Shown: positions 24,919-34,600 of the stretch, one piece after another | Numbering within the stretch: position 1 is the stretch's first letter | Layout of the letters: every line of letters starts with the position of its first letter | Notes under the pieces: model-generated | Database searches by the model: none | Told to the model about the DNA's origin: nothing | Seen by the model: only the letters and a program-made list of their open reading frames with translations | DNA from: Hyphomicrobium_B sp001006785 | GTDB lineage: Bacteria > Pseudomonadota > Alphaproteobacteria > Rhizobiales > Hyphomicrobiaceae | DNA: 64,000 nucleotides | NCBI RefSeq assembly: GCF_001006785.1 | Contig: NZ_CDHO01000003.1 | Coordinates: forward strand, 1,550,001 to 1,614,000 | Direction: 5' to 3' | Made by a program: the position numbers and the translations under genes

Positions 24919-25707
24919 TCAGATCGCTGGCGTTTTCAGCTTGCGCCACCATTGCAGGCTGTCGGATGTTGACGAGCGAGGTTTGTATTCGCAGCCGATC
25001 CAGCCCTTGTAGCCGATACGGTCAAGGTGATCGAACACGAACGGGAAATTGATCTCGCCCGTTCCAGGCTCGTGCCGCCCTGGCGTATCGGCGATCTGCA
25101 CATGACCGATGAGCGGCAGATATTTGTCGATCGTCGGCGTCAGATCGCCTTCCATGATCTGCATATGATAGACATCGTATTGCAGCCGAAGATTGGACGC
25201 ACCGACGCTTTCAATGACGTCCGCCGCCTTTGCTGTGGAGTCGAGGAAGTAATTCGGAACGTCGCGCGTGTTGATCGCTTCGATGAGGAGCGTCACGCCT
25301 TCGTCCGCAAGCGCGCGCGCCGCGAACGTCAGATTTTCGATGTAGGTTTTGCGCATTTGACGGTGATCGGCACCGGGTGGTGCGGTGCCCGCCAGGCAAT
25401 GAAGCTGCTTGCAGCCGAGCGCCTTCGCGTATTTGACGGCGCGCTGGACGCTTTCGCGAAATTCTCCCGTCAAGTTCGGATAGATCGCGATGCCCCGGTC
25501 GCCAGCGGCCCAGTTTCCCGCAGGTAGGTTGAACAGCACTTGTGTGAGCCCGTTCGCCTTCAGGCGCGCGGCGAGATCGTCGGTCTCGTAATCATAAGGA
25601 AAGAGAAATTCGACGCCCTCGAAGCCTGCCGACGCCGCCGCGTCGAAACGGTCGAGAAACGGCAGCTCAGTGAAGAGCATTGACAGATTTGCCGCGAATT
25701 TCGGCAT
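24919..25707 (-). CDS. hyi: Hydroxypyruvate isomerase (Hyi family TIM barrel)
   Basis: A 262-residue enzyme interconverting hydroxypyruvate and tartronate semialdehyde (or acting as a 2-oxo-tetronate isomerase). It belongs to the xylose-isomerase-like TIM barrel family: SMLFTELPFLDRFDAAASAG at the start, LLIEAINTRDVPNYFL with the metal-binding glutamate, and LQYDVYHMQIMEGDL. It is 30 bases downstream of lipA on the same strand and probably shares its transcript. In a serine-cycle organism it touches the same hydroxypyruvate/glycerate pool as the glycerate kinase at 61.6 kb. Confidence 0.88.
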   Translation of the reverse strand: MPKFAANLSMLFTELPFLDRFDAAASAGFEGVEFLFPYDYETDDLAARLKANGLTQVLFNLPAGNWAAGDRGIAIYPNLTGEFRESVQRAVKYAKALGCKQLHCLAGTAPPGADHRQMRKTYIENLTFAARALADEGVTLLIEAINTRDVPNYFLDSTAKAADVIESVGASNLRLQYDVYHMQIMEGDLTPTIDKYLPLIGHVQIADTPGRHEPGTGEINFPFVFDHLDRIGYKGWIGCEYKPRSSTSDSLQWWRKLKTPAI

Positions 25708-25737
25708 GCATTTGCTTTCGATGAGAAACGCGCGAGC

Positions 25738-26712
25738 CTAGACGGCTAGACGTGCCTCGCGCGCCTCCCGAAGACGACGAAAATCATCGCCCGCGTGGTA
25801 GGACGAGCGCGTGAGCGGCGACGCTGAGACCTGGAGGAAGCCCTTGGCATAGGCCGTCGTCGCCAGCGCCTCGAATTCCTCCGGCGTGACGTAGCGGTCG
25901 ACAGCGGCGTGCTTTCGCGTCGGCTGCAGATATTGCCCGATCGTCAGGAAATCGACATCGGCAGACCGGAGGTCATCCATCACCTGAAGGACGGCTTCGC
26001 GCGTTTCGCCAAGCCCGACCATGATGCCGGACTTCGTGAACATCCGCGCATCGATTTCCTTCGCCCGCTGCAACAGGCGTAGCGAATGGAAGTAGCGTGC
26101 GCCGGGGCGGATTTTCGGATAAAGGCCGGGGACCGTCTCGAGATTGTGATTGAACACGTCGGGACGGGCTGCGATCACCACGTCCAGCGCGCCGTCCTTG
26201 CGCAGAAAATCGGGCGTCAAAACCTCGATGGTCGTCTGCGGCGCAAGCCTGCGGATTGCTGCGATCGTTTCGGAGAAATGCTGCGCTCCGCCGTCGGCGA
26301 GATCATCGCGATCGACCGACGTGACGACGACGTGCTCGAGGCCGAGACGCGCCACGGCATCGCCGACACGAGTGGGCTCGTCCGCATCGAGTTGACCGGG
26401 CCGTCCCGTGGCGACATTGCAAAACGCGCAAGCACGCGTGCAGATGTCGCCCATGATCATCATCGTGGCGTGACGCTTCTCCCAGCATTCGCCGATGTTG
26501 GGGCAGGCCGCTTCCTCACAGACCGTAGTGAGGCCGTGATCGCGCATAATTCGATGCGTGTGCGAGAAACCCTGTGAGCCGGGCGCCCGAACGCGCAGCC
26601 AAGGTGGCTTCGGCAAATAAGGAGTATCGGGCCGCGACGCCTTTTCTGGATGACGCAGGCGCGGCTTGGGGTCGGTCGTATCGAGGAGCGTTACCAAGGC
26701 TGTGCAACTCAA
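25738..26712 (-). CDS. lipA: Lipoyl synthase LipA
   Basis: Radical-SAM enzyme that inserts two sulfur atoms into octanoyl groups on lipoyl-dependent proteins. The 324 residues include the auxiliary cluster motif CEEAACPNIGEC and the radical-SAM motif CTRACAFC (about residue 92), plus the C-terminal RSSYHAG. The predicted start is TTG 26712. Because the family usually begins near VTLLDT, the TTG at 26697 is a likely alternative; no strong ribosome-binding site decides it. Confidence 0.95.
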   Translation of the reverse strand: MSCTALVTLLDTTDPKPRLRHPEKASRPDTPYLPKPPWLRVRAPGSQGFSHTHRIMRDHGLTTVCEEAACPNIGECWEKRHATMMIMGDICTRACAFCNVATGRPGQLDADEPTRVGDAVARLGLEHVVVTSVDRDDLADGGAQHFSETIAAIRRLAPQTTIEVLTPDFLRKDGALDVVIAARPDVFNHNLETVPGLYPKIRPGARYFHSLRLLQRAKEIDARMFTKSGIMVGLGETREAVLQVMDDLRSADVDFLTIGQYLQPTRKHAAVDRYVTPEEFEALATTAYAKGFLQVSASPLTRSSYHAGDDFRRLREAREARLAV

Positions 26713-26816
26713 GTCAGGAGCGAATGCGGGATACCCCGTCCATCGCTATCGTACATCCTGACATGGCGGACGGATAGGCCGCAGACAACCCCGACTATGT
26801 AGCTAAAGAGCATACG

Positions 26817-26843
26817 AAAACGGGCGACCCTTGGGCCGCCCGT
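26817..26843 (-). terminator. Rho-independent terminator after the L,D-transpeptidase gene
   Basis: On the minus strand ACGGGCG-GCC and GGT-CGCCCGT pair around CAAG (one G-T pair) and lead into TTTTCG. It lies about 25 bases after the transpeptidase stop and isolates it from lipA. Confidence 0.82.
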
Positions 26844-26867
26844 TGAATTCCAGTCCGCCGGCAGGCG

Positions 26868-27938
26868 TCAGGATGATTTCGCCGGATGTTCGACCATCGA
26901 CGATTTGGTCGGTGTCGGATCGGCCGGAGCGGCCTCGCGCGGCTTGACCGGATCGGGAACCGAGCGAGAGTGAGCCGGTGCCGGCGTCGAAACAGACTTC
27001 TTCTCGACAACGGCAGGCTTCTTCTTCTTCGGTTCGACCGGCTTCGCATCGGATTGCGTAGAGACGGCCGCGGTCTTCTTCTTCGCGGACTGCTCGATCG
27101 GCTCGTCGATCGTCGCATCGACACCCTCGCCCGTATCGACGGCGTCGCGAGGCTCTTCCGAACGAACGCTGGCGCGCTGGGCGCGCGGTGGCGCATCGTC
27201 ATCCCACGAGAAGATAGTGCCCGAATTGCCCTGCGGCCGAGTGTAGGTCGCGCGGGTGGGCGCCGTTGCCTGCCCGTAGCCGCTGTTGCCCGATGCCTTC
27301 TCGGCCTGATCGTCGCCGTAACGCGGATAGGATTTGCTGGAAATCGCCGATCCCGTCTTGAACTGCTGCCACGTCACGGTCACGCGCATGCCGATCGGCA
27401 CGCGGGGATAGAGATCAAGCACGTCTTGGTTCGTCATGCGGATGCAGCCGTGCGAGACGGCCTGCCCGATCGTCCACGGCGCATCGGTGCCGTGAATGCG
27501 ATAGGCGCTGGAGCCGAGATACATGGCGCGAATGCCAAGCGGGTTCATCGGATGCCCACCGGGGACCCAACGCGGCAGACGCGGATTTCCGCGCACCATC
27601 TCGGGTGTCGGCGTCCACGGCGGATTGACGCGCTTGTTGGTGACGGATGTCACGCCCTGCCAGCGCGCATCGCCCTTCGGCACCGCGACGGGATAGGTGA
27701 TCGCCTCGCCCTGCTTCGTGATCAAATACAGGCGCCGATCGGAGAATGAGACGATGATTTGGCCCGGCTTATATTGCGGGTCGAAGGAAACCACGCTGCG
27801 ACCGCCGCCGTACTCGTCGCCGCCGCCCCAAAGGAAATCGACAAGGTCTTCGGCCTGCGCGACTGTCGCGGAGATCATTCCCCCGGCCATGATCAGGGCG
27901 GCAACGGCAATTCGACTCAAACGGCGTTTAACGGTCAT
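26868..27938 (-). CDS. L,D-transpeptidase (YkuD/ErfK family)
   Basis: Periplasmic peptidoglycan cross-linking enzyme, 356 residues from the preferred ATG at 27938 (the frame is open to 27974). The signal peptide is visible as VAALIMAGGMISATVAQA. The YkuD domain (about 60-195) ends with the catalytic pair in YRIHGTD and AVSHGCIRM, with the cysteine near residue 165. The last 120 residues are low-complexity, rich in Lys, Pro, Ala and Glu, a probable flexible wall-spanning tail. It makes 3-3 cross-links or attaches outer-membrane proteins to peptidoglycan in related bacteria. Confidence 0.9.
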   Translation of the reverse strand: MTVKRRLSRIAVAALIMAGGMISATVAQAEDLVDFLWGGGDEYGGGRSVVSFDPQYKPGQIIVSFSDRRLYLITKQGEAITYPVAVPKGDARWQGVTSVTNKRVNPPWTPTPEMVRGNPRLPRWVPGGHPMNPLGIRAMYLGSSAYRIHGTDAPWTIGQAVSHGCIRMTNQDVLDLYPRVPIGMRVTVTWQQFKTGSAISSKSYPRYGDDQAEKASGNSGYGQATAPTRATYTRPQGNSGTIFSWDDDAPPRAQRASVRSEEPRDAVDTGEGVDATIDEPIEQSAKKKTAAVSTQSDAKPVEPKKKKPAVVEKKSVSTPAPAHSRSVPDPVKPREAAPADPTPTKSSMVEHPAKSS

Positions 27939-28327
27939 CGGGGGGTGCTCCAATGGCAGCAAATTCAAAAGCACAGGGCTACGGGGGTTATCCTGTTCTT
28001 GATTAGTGAAAGGCGGGTATAAATCAGTCCCGTTTTCACCGGCAGAGCAGGGAAGTCACAGTTCAATCACGATTCCTCCCTTGCGCCTGAGTTTATTGAT
28101 GTTTTCGAAATTTTCCGGCGTTGCATGTTGCCATTTGACGACGCTCCACCCCCAGTTCGTTTTTTGTCTCTTTCTTTAGGGTGCTCGACGCGCCCGGTTT
28201 GAAACAAAAATAGAACAAGCCGACGCACAGCATACCAAATGAACATCGCCGCTGGCGGGCGCGATCGCGTATTCCGGCCCTGACACGGCTGCAGGCACAA
28301 CCCTACCAAAGCCTCCGCAAGCAATAG
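27939..28327. other. Intergenic region between the L,D-transpeptidase and cupin genes
   Basis: No supported gene. An 85-codon minus-strand frame (28067-28324) lacks family resemblance and a clear ribosome-binding site. A TATACC about 90 bases before the transpeptidase start may be part of its promoter. Both flanking genes read leftwards, so this region should carry the transpeptidase promoter and the end of the cupin transcript. Confidence 0.5.
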
Positions 28328-28774
28328 TTAGTGATGTTTGTCCGGGATCGAAGTCGCGGCGCCCTCTGCACCGATGTACACGACGAACAGCTTCATGACG
28401 CCTGTGCCGGTGTTTCGGCCGTTGTGCGGAATGCTGATCGCTTCGGCGACCGACTGCCCTTTTTTGTACGTCCGCGTGCCCTTCGCGCCATAATCGACCG
28501 TCAGCTCGCCGTCGAGGATCAGCCCTGTCAACGGCACGCCGTGTGTATGCCACCCGGTCTCCGCGCCAGGCTGCATCTCGACGATCGCCGTCGTGAGCTT
28601 TGCCGGTGAGCCGGTCGGATAGACGATCGGCTCGTCCATGACCGTTTTTCCCGTCGAAAGGAGCTGCGTCACGCGCGTCGTCGCGTCGAGGGCTCTCGTG
28701 CTCGCGGCCCCGGCTGCAAACAGTCCGAGCGCGGCGAACCCGAGCCCGATGTGACGGCCTTTCCAAATGGACAT
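28328..28774 (-). CDS. Secreted cupin-domain protein
   Basis: A 148-residue protein with an N-terminal signal or anchor (GLGFAALGLFAAGAAS) and a single small cupin barrel. The first cupin motif is visible as PGAETGWHTHGVPLTGLILDGE, with histidines that usually bind a metal ion. The ATG at 28774 has a GAGAGA ribosome-binding site; the frame open to 29176 runs antisense to the divergent gene and is ignored. The substrate is unknown. Confidence 0.82.
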   Translation of the reverse strand: MSIWKGRHIGLGFAALGLFAAGAASTRALDATTRVTQLLSTGKTVMDEPIVYPTGSPAKLTTAIVEMQPGAETGWHTHGVPLTGLILDGELTVDYGAKGTRTYKKGQSVAEAISIPHNGRNTGTGVMKLFVVYIGAEGAATSIPDKHH

Positions 28775-28873
28775 ATGTCTCTCTCGCGGCTTTGATCTAA
28801 GAACGCGACGATGAGGTATGTTCGTAGTCTCGTCCACCGCCAACTGTGTGCCGCACGCCTTCAGGGAATACGA

Positions 28874-30619
28874 ATGACTTTCCGAGTTCTGGCTGCTCTG
28901 TTGTGTTTCGTCGCCGGTGCGTCGGCCTCCGCGGCTGAGCAAATCCGGCCTGCACCGGAAGGCCCATCCGGCACGACGGCGAAGTCTCTCGTCGTAGCGC
29001 AGCGGCAGATGATCGTCGCGGCCGACCCGCTCGCCGCCGAAGCCGGTCGTGAGATTATGCGCCAGGGTGGATCGGCGGCCGATGCGGCCGTCGCGGCCGA
29101 ACTCGTTCTCGGGCTTGTCGAACCTCAGTCCTCTGGTTTGGGCGGCGGCGCGTTCCTCGTTTACTGGGATGCGCAATCGCGTTCGCTCGCGACATTCGAT
29201 GGCCGGGAGACGGCGCCCGCTGCCGCAAAGCCCGACCGCTTCCTGCGCGACGGCAAGCCGATGCCGTTCGAGGCGGCAGTGCGCTCAGGCCTGAGCGTCG
29301 GCGTTCCCGGCCTCATGCGCGCCCTGGAGGCCGTCCATAGGCGCTTCGGAAAACTTCCGTGGTCGTCGCTCTTTGCGCCAGCGATCAAGCTCGCAGAGGA
29401 AGGCTTCCCGGTATCGCCGAGGCTCGCTGCTCTGCTCGCTGCAAGCAAAGCCGAAGACTTTTCCGCCGGGGCGCGCGCCCGCTTTTTCGACGAGAACGAC
29501 ACGCCGATCGCGGCAGGCGACGTGATGACGAATGCAGCCTATGCGGCGACGCTGAAGGCGATTGCCGAAAAGGGCGCAGACGCATTTTATTCCGGCCCGA
29601 TCGCGGACGCGATCGTAAAGGCCGTCCAGGGTGCCACGAGCATTCCGGGCGACATGACGGCGGCCGACCTCGCAGGCTACGCCGTGAAGGAACGCGACCC
29701 CGTATGCGTTGACTACCGGGCGCGAAAAATCTGCGGCATGGGTCCGCCATCGTCTGGGGCGATGACGGTCGGCACAGTTCTGAAGCTGATCGAGCCGTTT
29801 CCTGAGGTGCAAGGCTCGGCGGCCATGATGAGAGCGCCCGCGCTCCACATCATCGCCGAAGCTGAAAAGCTCGCCTACGCCGATCGCAATCGCTACATCG
29901 CCGATCCAGACCGGATTTCGGTCCCGTCAGGGCTGATGGACGACGCCTATCTCGCCGAGCGCCGCAAACTGATCGACCTGCAGAAGACGATGGATAAAGC
30001 GGAGCCCGGTCTCCCGCCCGGCCTTGCGAAGAAGACGTTCGGCAAGGACTTCACCAACGAGGTTCCGGGCACGACGCACATGTCGATCATCGACGCCGAC
30101 GGCAACGCCCTTGCGATGACGGCAACCATCGAGAGCGCGTTCGGCTCGCATCTCTGGGCTGCGGGGTTCTTCTTGAACAACGAGCTGACCGATTTCTCCT
30201 TCGTACCCTTCGACGAAAAAGGCATGCCCGTCGCCAACGCCGTCGCCGGAGGCAAACGTCCGCGCAGCTCGATGGCGCCGACGATCGTGCTCGATGCGCA
30301 AGGCACGCCCGAGATCGTGACCGGATCGCCGGGGGGATCGCAGATCATCCTCTATGTCGTCAAAACGCTTGTGGGATTGATCGACTGGGGCCTCGATGCG
30401 CAGAAGTCCGCCGCCTTGGCGAATTTCGGAAGTCAAGGCGGAGCGTTCATCATCGAGTATTCTCCGTACTACGTCTGGCCCGCGTTCGATCTCACAGCCT
30501 ACGGACACGCCATCGGCAACGCGACGATGACGTCTGGCGTCCATACGATCGTTCGCAAGGACGGACATCTGGAAGGCGGCGCCGATCCGCGCCGTGAAGG
30601 CGTGGCGCTCGGCGATTGA
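28874..30619 (+). CDS. ggt: Gamma-glutamyltransferase
   Basis: Periplasmic enzyme hydrolysing gamma-glutamyl bonds of glutathione, 581 residues. The signal peptide spans about residues 1-22 (VLAALLCFVAGASASAAE). It is made as a proenzyme; the autocatalytic cleavage site and nucleophile threonine are in VPGTTHMSIID (about residue 400), and PSSG/GSPGGSQI-type loops follow. The ATG at 28874 has AGGGA six bases upstream and places the signal peptide at the N-terminus; a longer frame from 28811 is less likely. It allows salvage of cysteine and glutamate from glutathione. Confidence 0.92.
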   Translation: MTFRVLAALLCFVAGASASAAEQIRPAPEGPSGTTAKSLVVAQRQMIVAADPLAAEAGREIMRQGGSAADAAVAAELVLGLVEPQSSGLGGGAFLVYWDAQSRSLATFDGRETAPAAAKPDRFLRDGKPMPFEAAVRSGLSVGVPGLMRALEAVHRRFGKLPWSSLFAPAIKLAEEGFPVSPRLAALLAASKAEDFSAGARARFFDENDTPIAAGDVMTNAAYAATLKAIAEKGADAFYSGPIADAIVKAVQGATSIPGDMTAADLAGYAVKERDPVCVDYRARKICGMGPPSSGAMTVGTVLKLIEPFPEVQGSAAMMRAPALHIIAEAEKLAYADRNRYIADPDRISVPSGLMDDAYLAERRKLIDLQKTMDKAEPGLPPGLAKKTFGKDFTNEVPGTTHMSIIDADGNALAMTATIESAFGSHLWAAGFFLNNELTDFSFVPFDEKGMPVANAVAGGKRPRSSMAPTIVLDAQGTPEIVTGSPGGSQIILYVVKTLVGLIDWGLDAQKSAALANFGSQGGAFIIEYSPYYVWPAFDLTAYGHAIGNATMTSGVHTIVRKDGHLEGGADPRREGVALGD

Positions 30620-30650
30620 TATGAAGTGACGGCGTGCGACTGGGAGAGGA

Positions 30651-31658
30651 ATGTTGAGCAAACTATCGATAGCTGTTGTCGGCGCCGGCATCACGGGACT
30701 CTGGCAGGCATTCACGCACGCACGCGCTGGCCACCGCGTCCGCCTCGTCGAGCGAAGCAGCGAGCCGTTTGCCGCTTGCGCAAGCCGCTTGGCGGCGGCG
30801 ATGATCGCTCCGGAATGCGAAGCGGAGGGAGCGCCGCCAATCGTTCGCGATCTCGGCCGCGAAAGCATCTCATTGTGGCGCGATGCCTACCCCGCAACGG
30901 TGGTCAACGGCACGCTCGTCGTCGCGCCGCCACGCGATAGCGCCGACCTGACGCGGTTTGCGCAAATGACCGAACGGCACAAGGTTCTCGCAGCACAATG
31001 CCTGGCGAAGCTCGAACCTGATCTCGCCGGGCGCTTCGAGCGCGGCCTTTTCTATCCCGATGAAGCCCATGTCGTCGCGACGGAAGCGCTACGATGGCTG
31101 CTATCTCAAGCGCGCGCGCTGGGTATCGCAACCGAGTTCGGCCATTCCTTTCAGCCTCACGGCGAAGACGTGATCATAGATTGTCGCGGCATCGGCTCGC
31201 GGCAGGACCTGCCGTCGCTTCGCGGTGTCCGCGGCGAACGCATTCTTATTCAATCGCGCGAACTCGGCCTGTCGCGTCCCGTGCGGCTGCTCCATCCGCG
31301 CCAGTCGATCTACATCGTGCCGCAAGGCAACGGGCGATACGTCATCGGCGCGAGTTTGCTGGAGCGCGAGGACGATATTCCGATGACGGTGAAGTCGGCG
31401 CTCGATCTCTTAGGCTCCGCTTATGCATTGCATCCGGCCTTTGGCGAAGCGTCGATCCTCGACATGGGCGCGGGCATCCGGCCTGCCTTCCCGGACAACA
31501 TCCCGCGCGCGATCATCGAAGATGGCGGCAAGACGATCCGGGTGAACGGCACCTACCGTCACGGATTTCTTCTCGCGCCCGCGCTGGCAAAAGCCGTGGC
31601 CGGGTTTCTGTCAGACGGCCGGCGTGATAGCCCGCTCTTCGACAGCCCCAACGCTTGA
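30651..31658 (+). CDS. thiO: FAD-dependent glycine oxidase-like protein ThiO
   Basis: A 335-residue DAAO-family flavoenzyme. The FAD-binding loop is VVGAGITGLWQAFTHARAGH, and the C-terminal GIRPAFPDNIPR and NGTYRHGFLLAP motifs are typical of ThiO. It oxidises glycine to iminoglycine for thiazole formation in aerobic thiamine synthesis. It is separated from thiS-thiG-thiE by an opposite-strand 3.4-kb gene, and its last 48 bases overlap that gene's 3' end. ATG 30651 and TTG 30654 are both close to GGGAGAGGA. Confidence 0.87.
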   Translation: MLSKLSIAVVGAGITGLWQAFTHARAGHRVRLVERSSEPFAACASRLAAAMIAPECEAEGAPPIVRDLGRESISLWRDAYPATVVNGTLVVAPPRDSADLTRFAQMTERHKVLAAQCLAKLEPDLAGRFERGLFYPDEAHVVATEALRWLLSQARALGIATEFGHSFQPHGEDVIIDCRGIGSRQDLPSLRGVRGERILIQSRELGLSRPVRLLHPRQSIYIVPQGNGRYVIGASLLEREDDIPMTVKSALDLLGSAYALHPAFGEASILDMGAGIRPAFPDNIPRAIIEDGGKTIRVNGTYRHGFLLAPALAKAVAGFLSDGRRDSPLFDSPNA

Positions 31659-34600
31659 TCCAGCCTTTTCCGCTATTGCCTTTTTCGCCAGTTCGAGCGA
31701 CGCGACATAGTCCGGCTTGCCTGAGCCGAGTAGCGGAATTTTGCTGACGACAAGAATATCGGCGGGGATCATCAGCTCCGTCGCGCCCTTGCGCCGCGCG
31801 AACTGAATGAAAGCCTCGCGCGTGCACTTTGGATCGGTCGTCAACAGCGCGAGACGTTCGCCCTTGCGCGCGTCTGGAAGCGCCACGACGAGGGTGATCA
31901 AGTTCGGCCAAAGCTCAGCCGCCAGCGCTTCGACCGCCGACAGCGACACCATCTCGCCCGCGATTTTCGCGAACCGCTTCGCACGGCCCTTGATCGTGAT
32001 GAACCCCTGCGAGTCGATCTCGACGATGTCGCCGGTATCATACCAGCCATTTGAAGGCGGTTCGAGAACGCCGGGATTCTCGGTGCGATAATAGCCGAGC
32101 ATCACGTTCGGTCCGCGCACGTAAAGCCGTCCGCCCGTCTCTATTCCCGGCACGGGATCGAGCCGCGCCTGCATCAACGGCGACAGGCGTCCGACGGTGC
32201 CCGCCTTGTTGGCGAGCGGCGTGTTGATGGCGAGCACAGGAGCAGTTTCGGTCACGCCGTAGCCTTCGAGAATACGCACGCCGAAGCGGTCCATGTAGAG
32301 CTGCCGCGTTCGATCCTTGACGGCTTCGGCACCCGCGAGCACCAGGCGCACGCGCGCAAAGTCATAAGGATGCGCCACGCGCGCATAGCCGGAGAGGAAC
32401 GTGTCCGTGCCGAACATGATCGTCGCGTTCGAGCCGTAGACGAGTTCCGGAATGATGCGGTAGTGCAGCGGCGTCGGATAGAGATAGACAGGCACGCCCG
32501 CGACCAGCGGCATCAGCAGTCCGGCCGTCAGGCCGAACGAATGAAAGACGGGCAGGGCGTTGAAGACCTTGTCGCTGCCGTTGCATGCGACGCGCGTCAG
32601 GCTCTGCGCACAGTTGGCGAGCAGATTGCGGTGGGAAAGAACGACGCCCTTTGGCAAGCCCTCCGAACCTGACGTGAATAGGATCGCAGCCGGCGCATTA
32701 CAGTCGCGCTCGACCTGCGGCTTGCCGCCCTGCGCAAGGCCTTTGATCTTATCGGCGAACGTAACAGTCGCGCGCACGTCTTCGAGATAGATGATCCGCG
32801 CGACGGTGCTGATCGCCTGCACCAGCGCTTCGAAATGCCCCTTCTCGACGAACACGCGCGAGGTCAGCACGACCGTGACGTTCGCCGCTTTGCACGCAGC
32901 GATGACATTCGCGGCGCCAGCCGTGAAGTTCAGCATCGCCGGAACGCGACCGGCCGTTTGCAGGGCGAAGAACGTCACCGCGACGCCGGCCGAATTCGGC
33001 AGAAGCAAGCCGACCGATTGACCGGGCTCCGGCAGCATCGGCGCAAGCTTCGCACCCAGCACCTGGGCTCCAACGATCAGCTTCTTGTACGAAAGCTTTG
33101 TGCCGAGCGGGTCCTGGATCGCGGGCTTTCCGGTGTCGCGCGTGTGCCGCGCCTGCACGAGCGCCTCGAACAGCGTCTGGTCGATCGGCGTCGTCAGAAC
33201 GGCGGAGTCCGTCATCACGTCCTGCAAAGCCGCGCCCGCTGCCAGACGCCGCTGCTTGCCGCGCAGGTTCGGATCGATGTTCAACTTGACCGGCGGCAGG
33301 ATCGTCACCGTCGTTTTCGGAAACCACGCCTTTTTCGTTTGCGCGTTGCTCAGGTATCCGAAATGCGAGCGCTCGAGGCCGTCGATACGCACCGGAATGA
33401 CCGGCGCATCCGCCTTGTCCGCGATCATCGCCGTGCCATCGTAGACTTTCATCAGGCCGCCGGTGACCGTCAGCCGCCCTTCCGGGAAAATGACGAGCGA
33501 CGAGCCATCCTTCACGTCCTGAATGAGATGCCGCATGCCGAGCGGCCGCGTCGGATCGATGGCGTAGGATTTGGCGAGCTTCAGAAACGGCTTCACCCAC
33601 CACGTATTCGCCATGCCGGTATCGATGGCGAACGTCGCGTGCGACGGCAGCAGCGCATGCATCAAGGCCGCATCGAGAAGGCTGACGTGATTGGGCGCGA
33701 TGATCGCCTTCTCGCCGGGAGCGGGAAGATTCTCGAGGCCCTTCACCTCCAGGCCGAACAAGGTCTTGAACAGGAACACGCCGACATCCTTGACGCCCTC
33801 CGCGCCCCACGCGCGCAGCACCAGCGCAACGACGATGAGATTGGCGACGCCGATGCCCGCATAGAGCAGTGCGACGGAAACTTTCTCGTATTGAAGCGCG
33901 GCGACCGCGAGGCCCGCGAATGTCATGAACGCAGCCGAGAGAACGTTGCATCCGGCGATCACGCGCGAGCGGCGTTCAACGGGCGACCATGCCTGCACGG
34001 CGGCGAACGACGGCACGATGAAAAGTCCGCCTGCAAATGCGATGCCTGCGAGATCGAGCAGCATGTGGATGCCGCTGAACGACGCCAGAAGTTCCGATAC
34101 GCCGATCGGTTGCGGCGCTGGCGTTATCCGCGACGCCAACAGCGCGAGATCAATGAGGAATATGCCCATCAGGAGCGCGCCGATCGGAACGAGCGCCAGA
34201 TTCGGCCGGTTCTTGCTTGCACTTGCGGCGACCATCGATCCGGCCGCGACCGATATGGCGAATGTAAAGAGCGCGAGCGTGTAGACCGAGGGAGCGCCGT
34301 TCAGCGTGTGCGGAATGAGGTTCTGCAACAGCGCCAGAACGACCGCGCCGACAAGCCAGAACCAGGACGTGATGAGCGCGCCCTGCCAGATGCGCCTGTC
34401 GCTGCGCAGGTCCTTGATGAGCGTCGCCGTCGATGTGACGATATTCTTGTCGACGACAAGGTCCGGAACCGTCGAAGGCGCTGCAGGAATAAGTCGCGCG
34501 CACAGCCAGCCCGCGATCGAGATCGCGACAATGGCGGCGGCGACGAGGCCGATCTCTCGGTCGCCTCCGGAAGCAAAATTGCCGCCGATCGTGCCGAGCA

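Noticed and set aside
28067..28324. Minus-strand frame of 85 codons upstream of the L,D-transpeptidase
   Set aside because: No family resemblance, no convincing ribosome-binding site, basic low-complexity tail; treated as intergenic.
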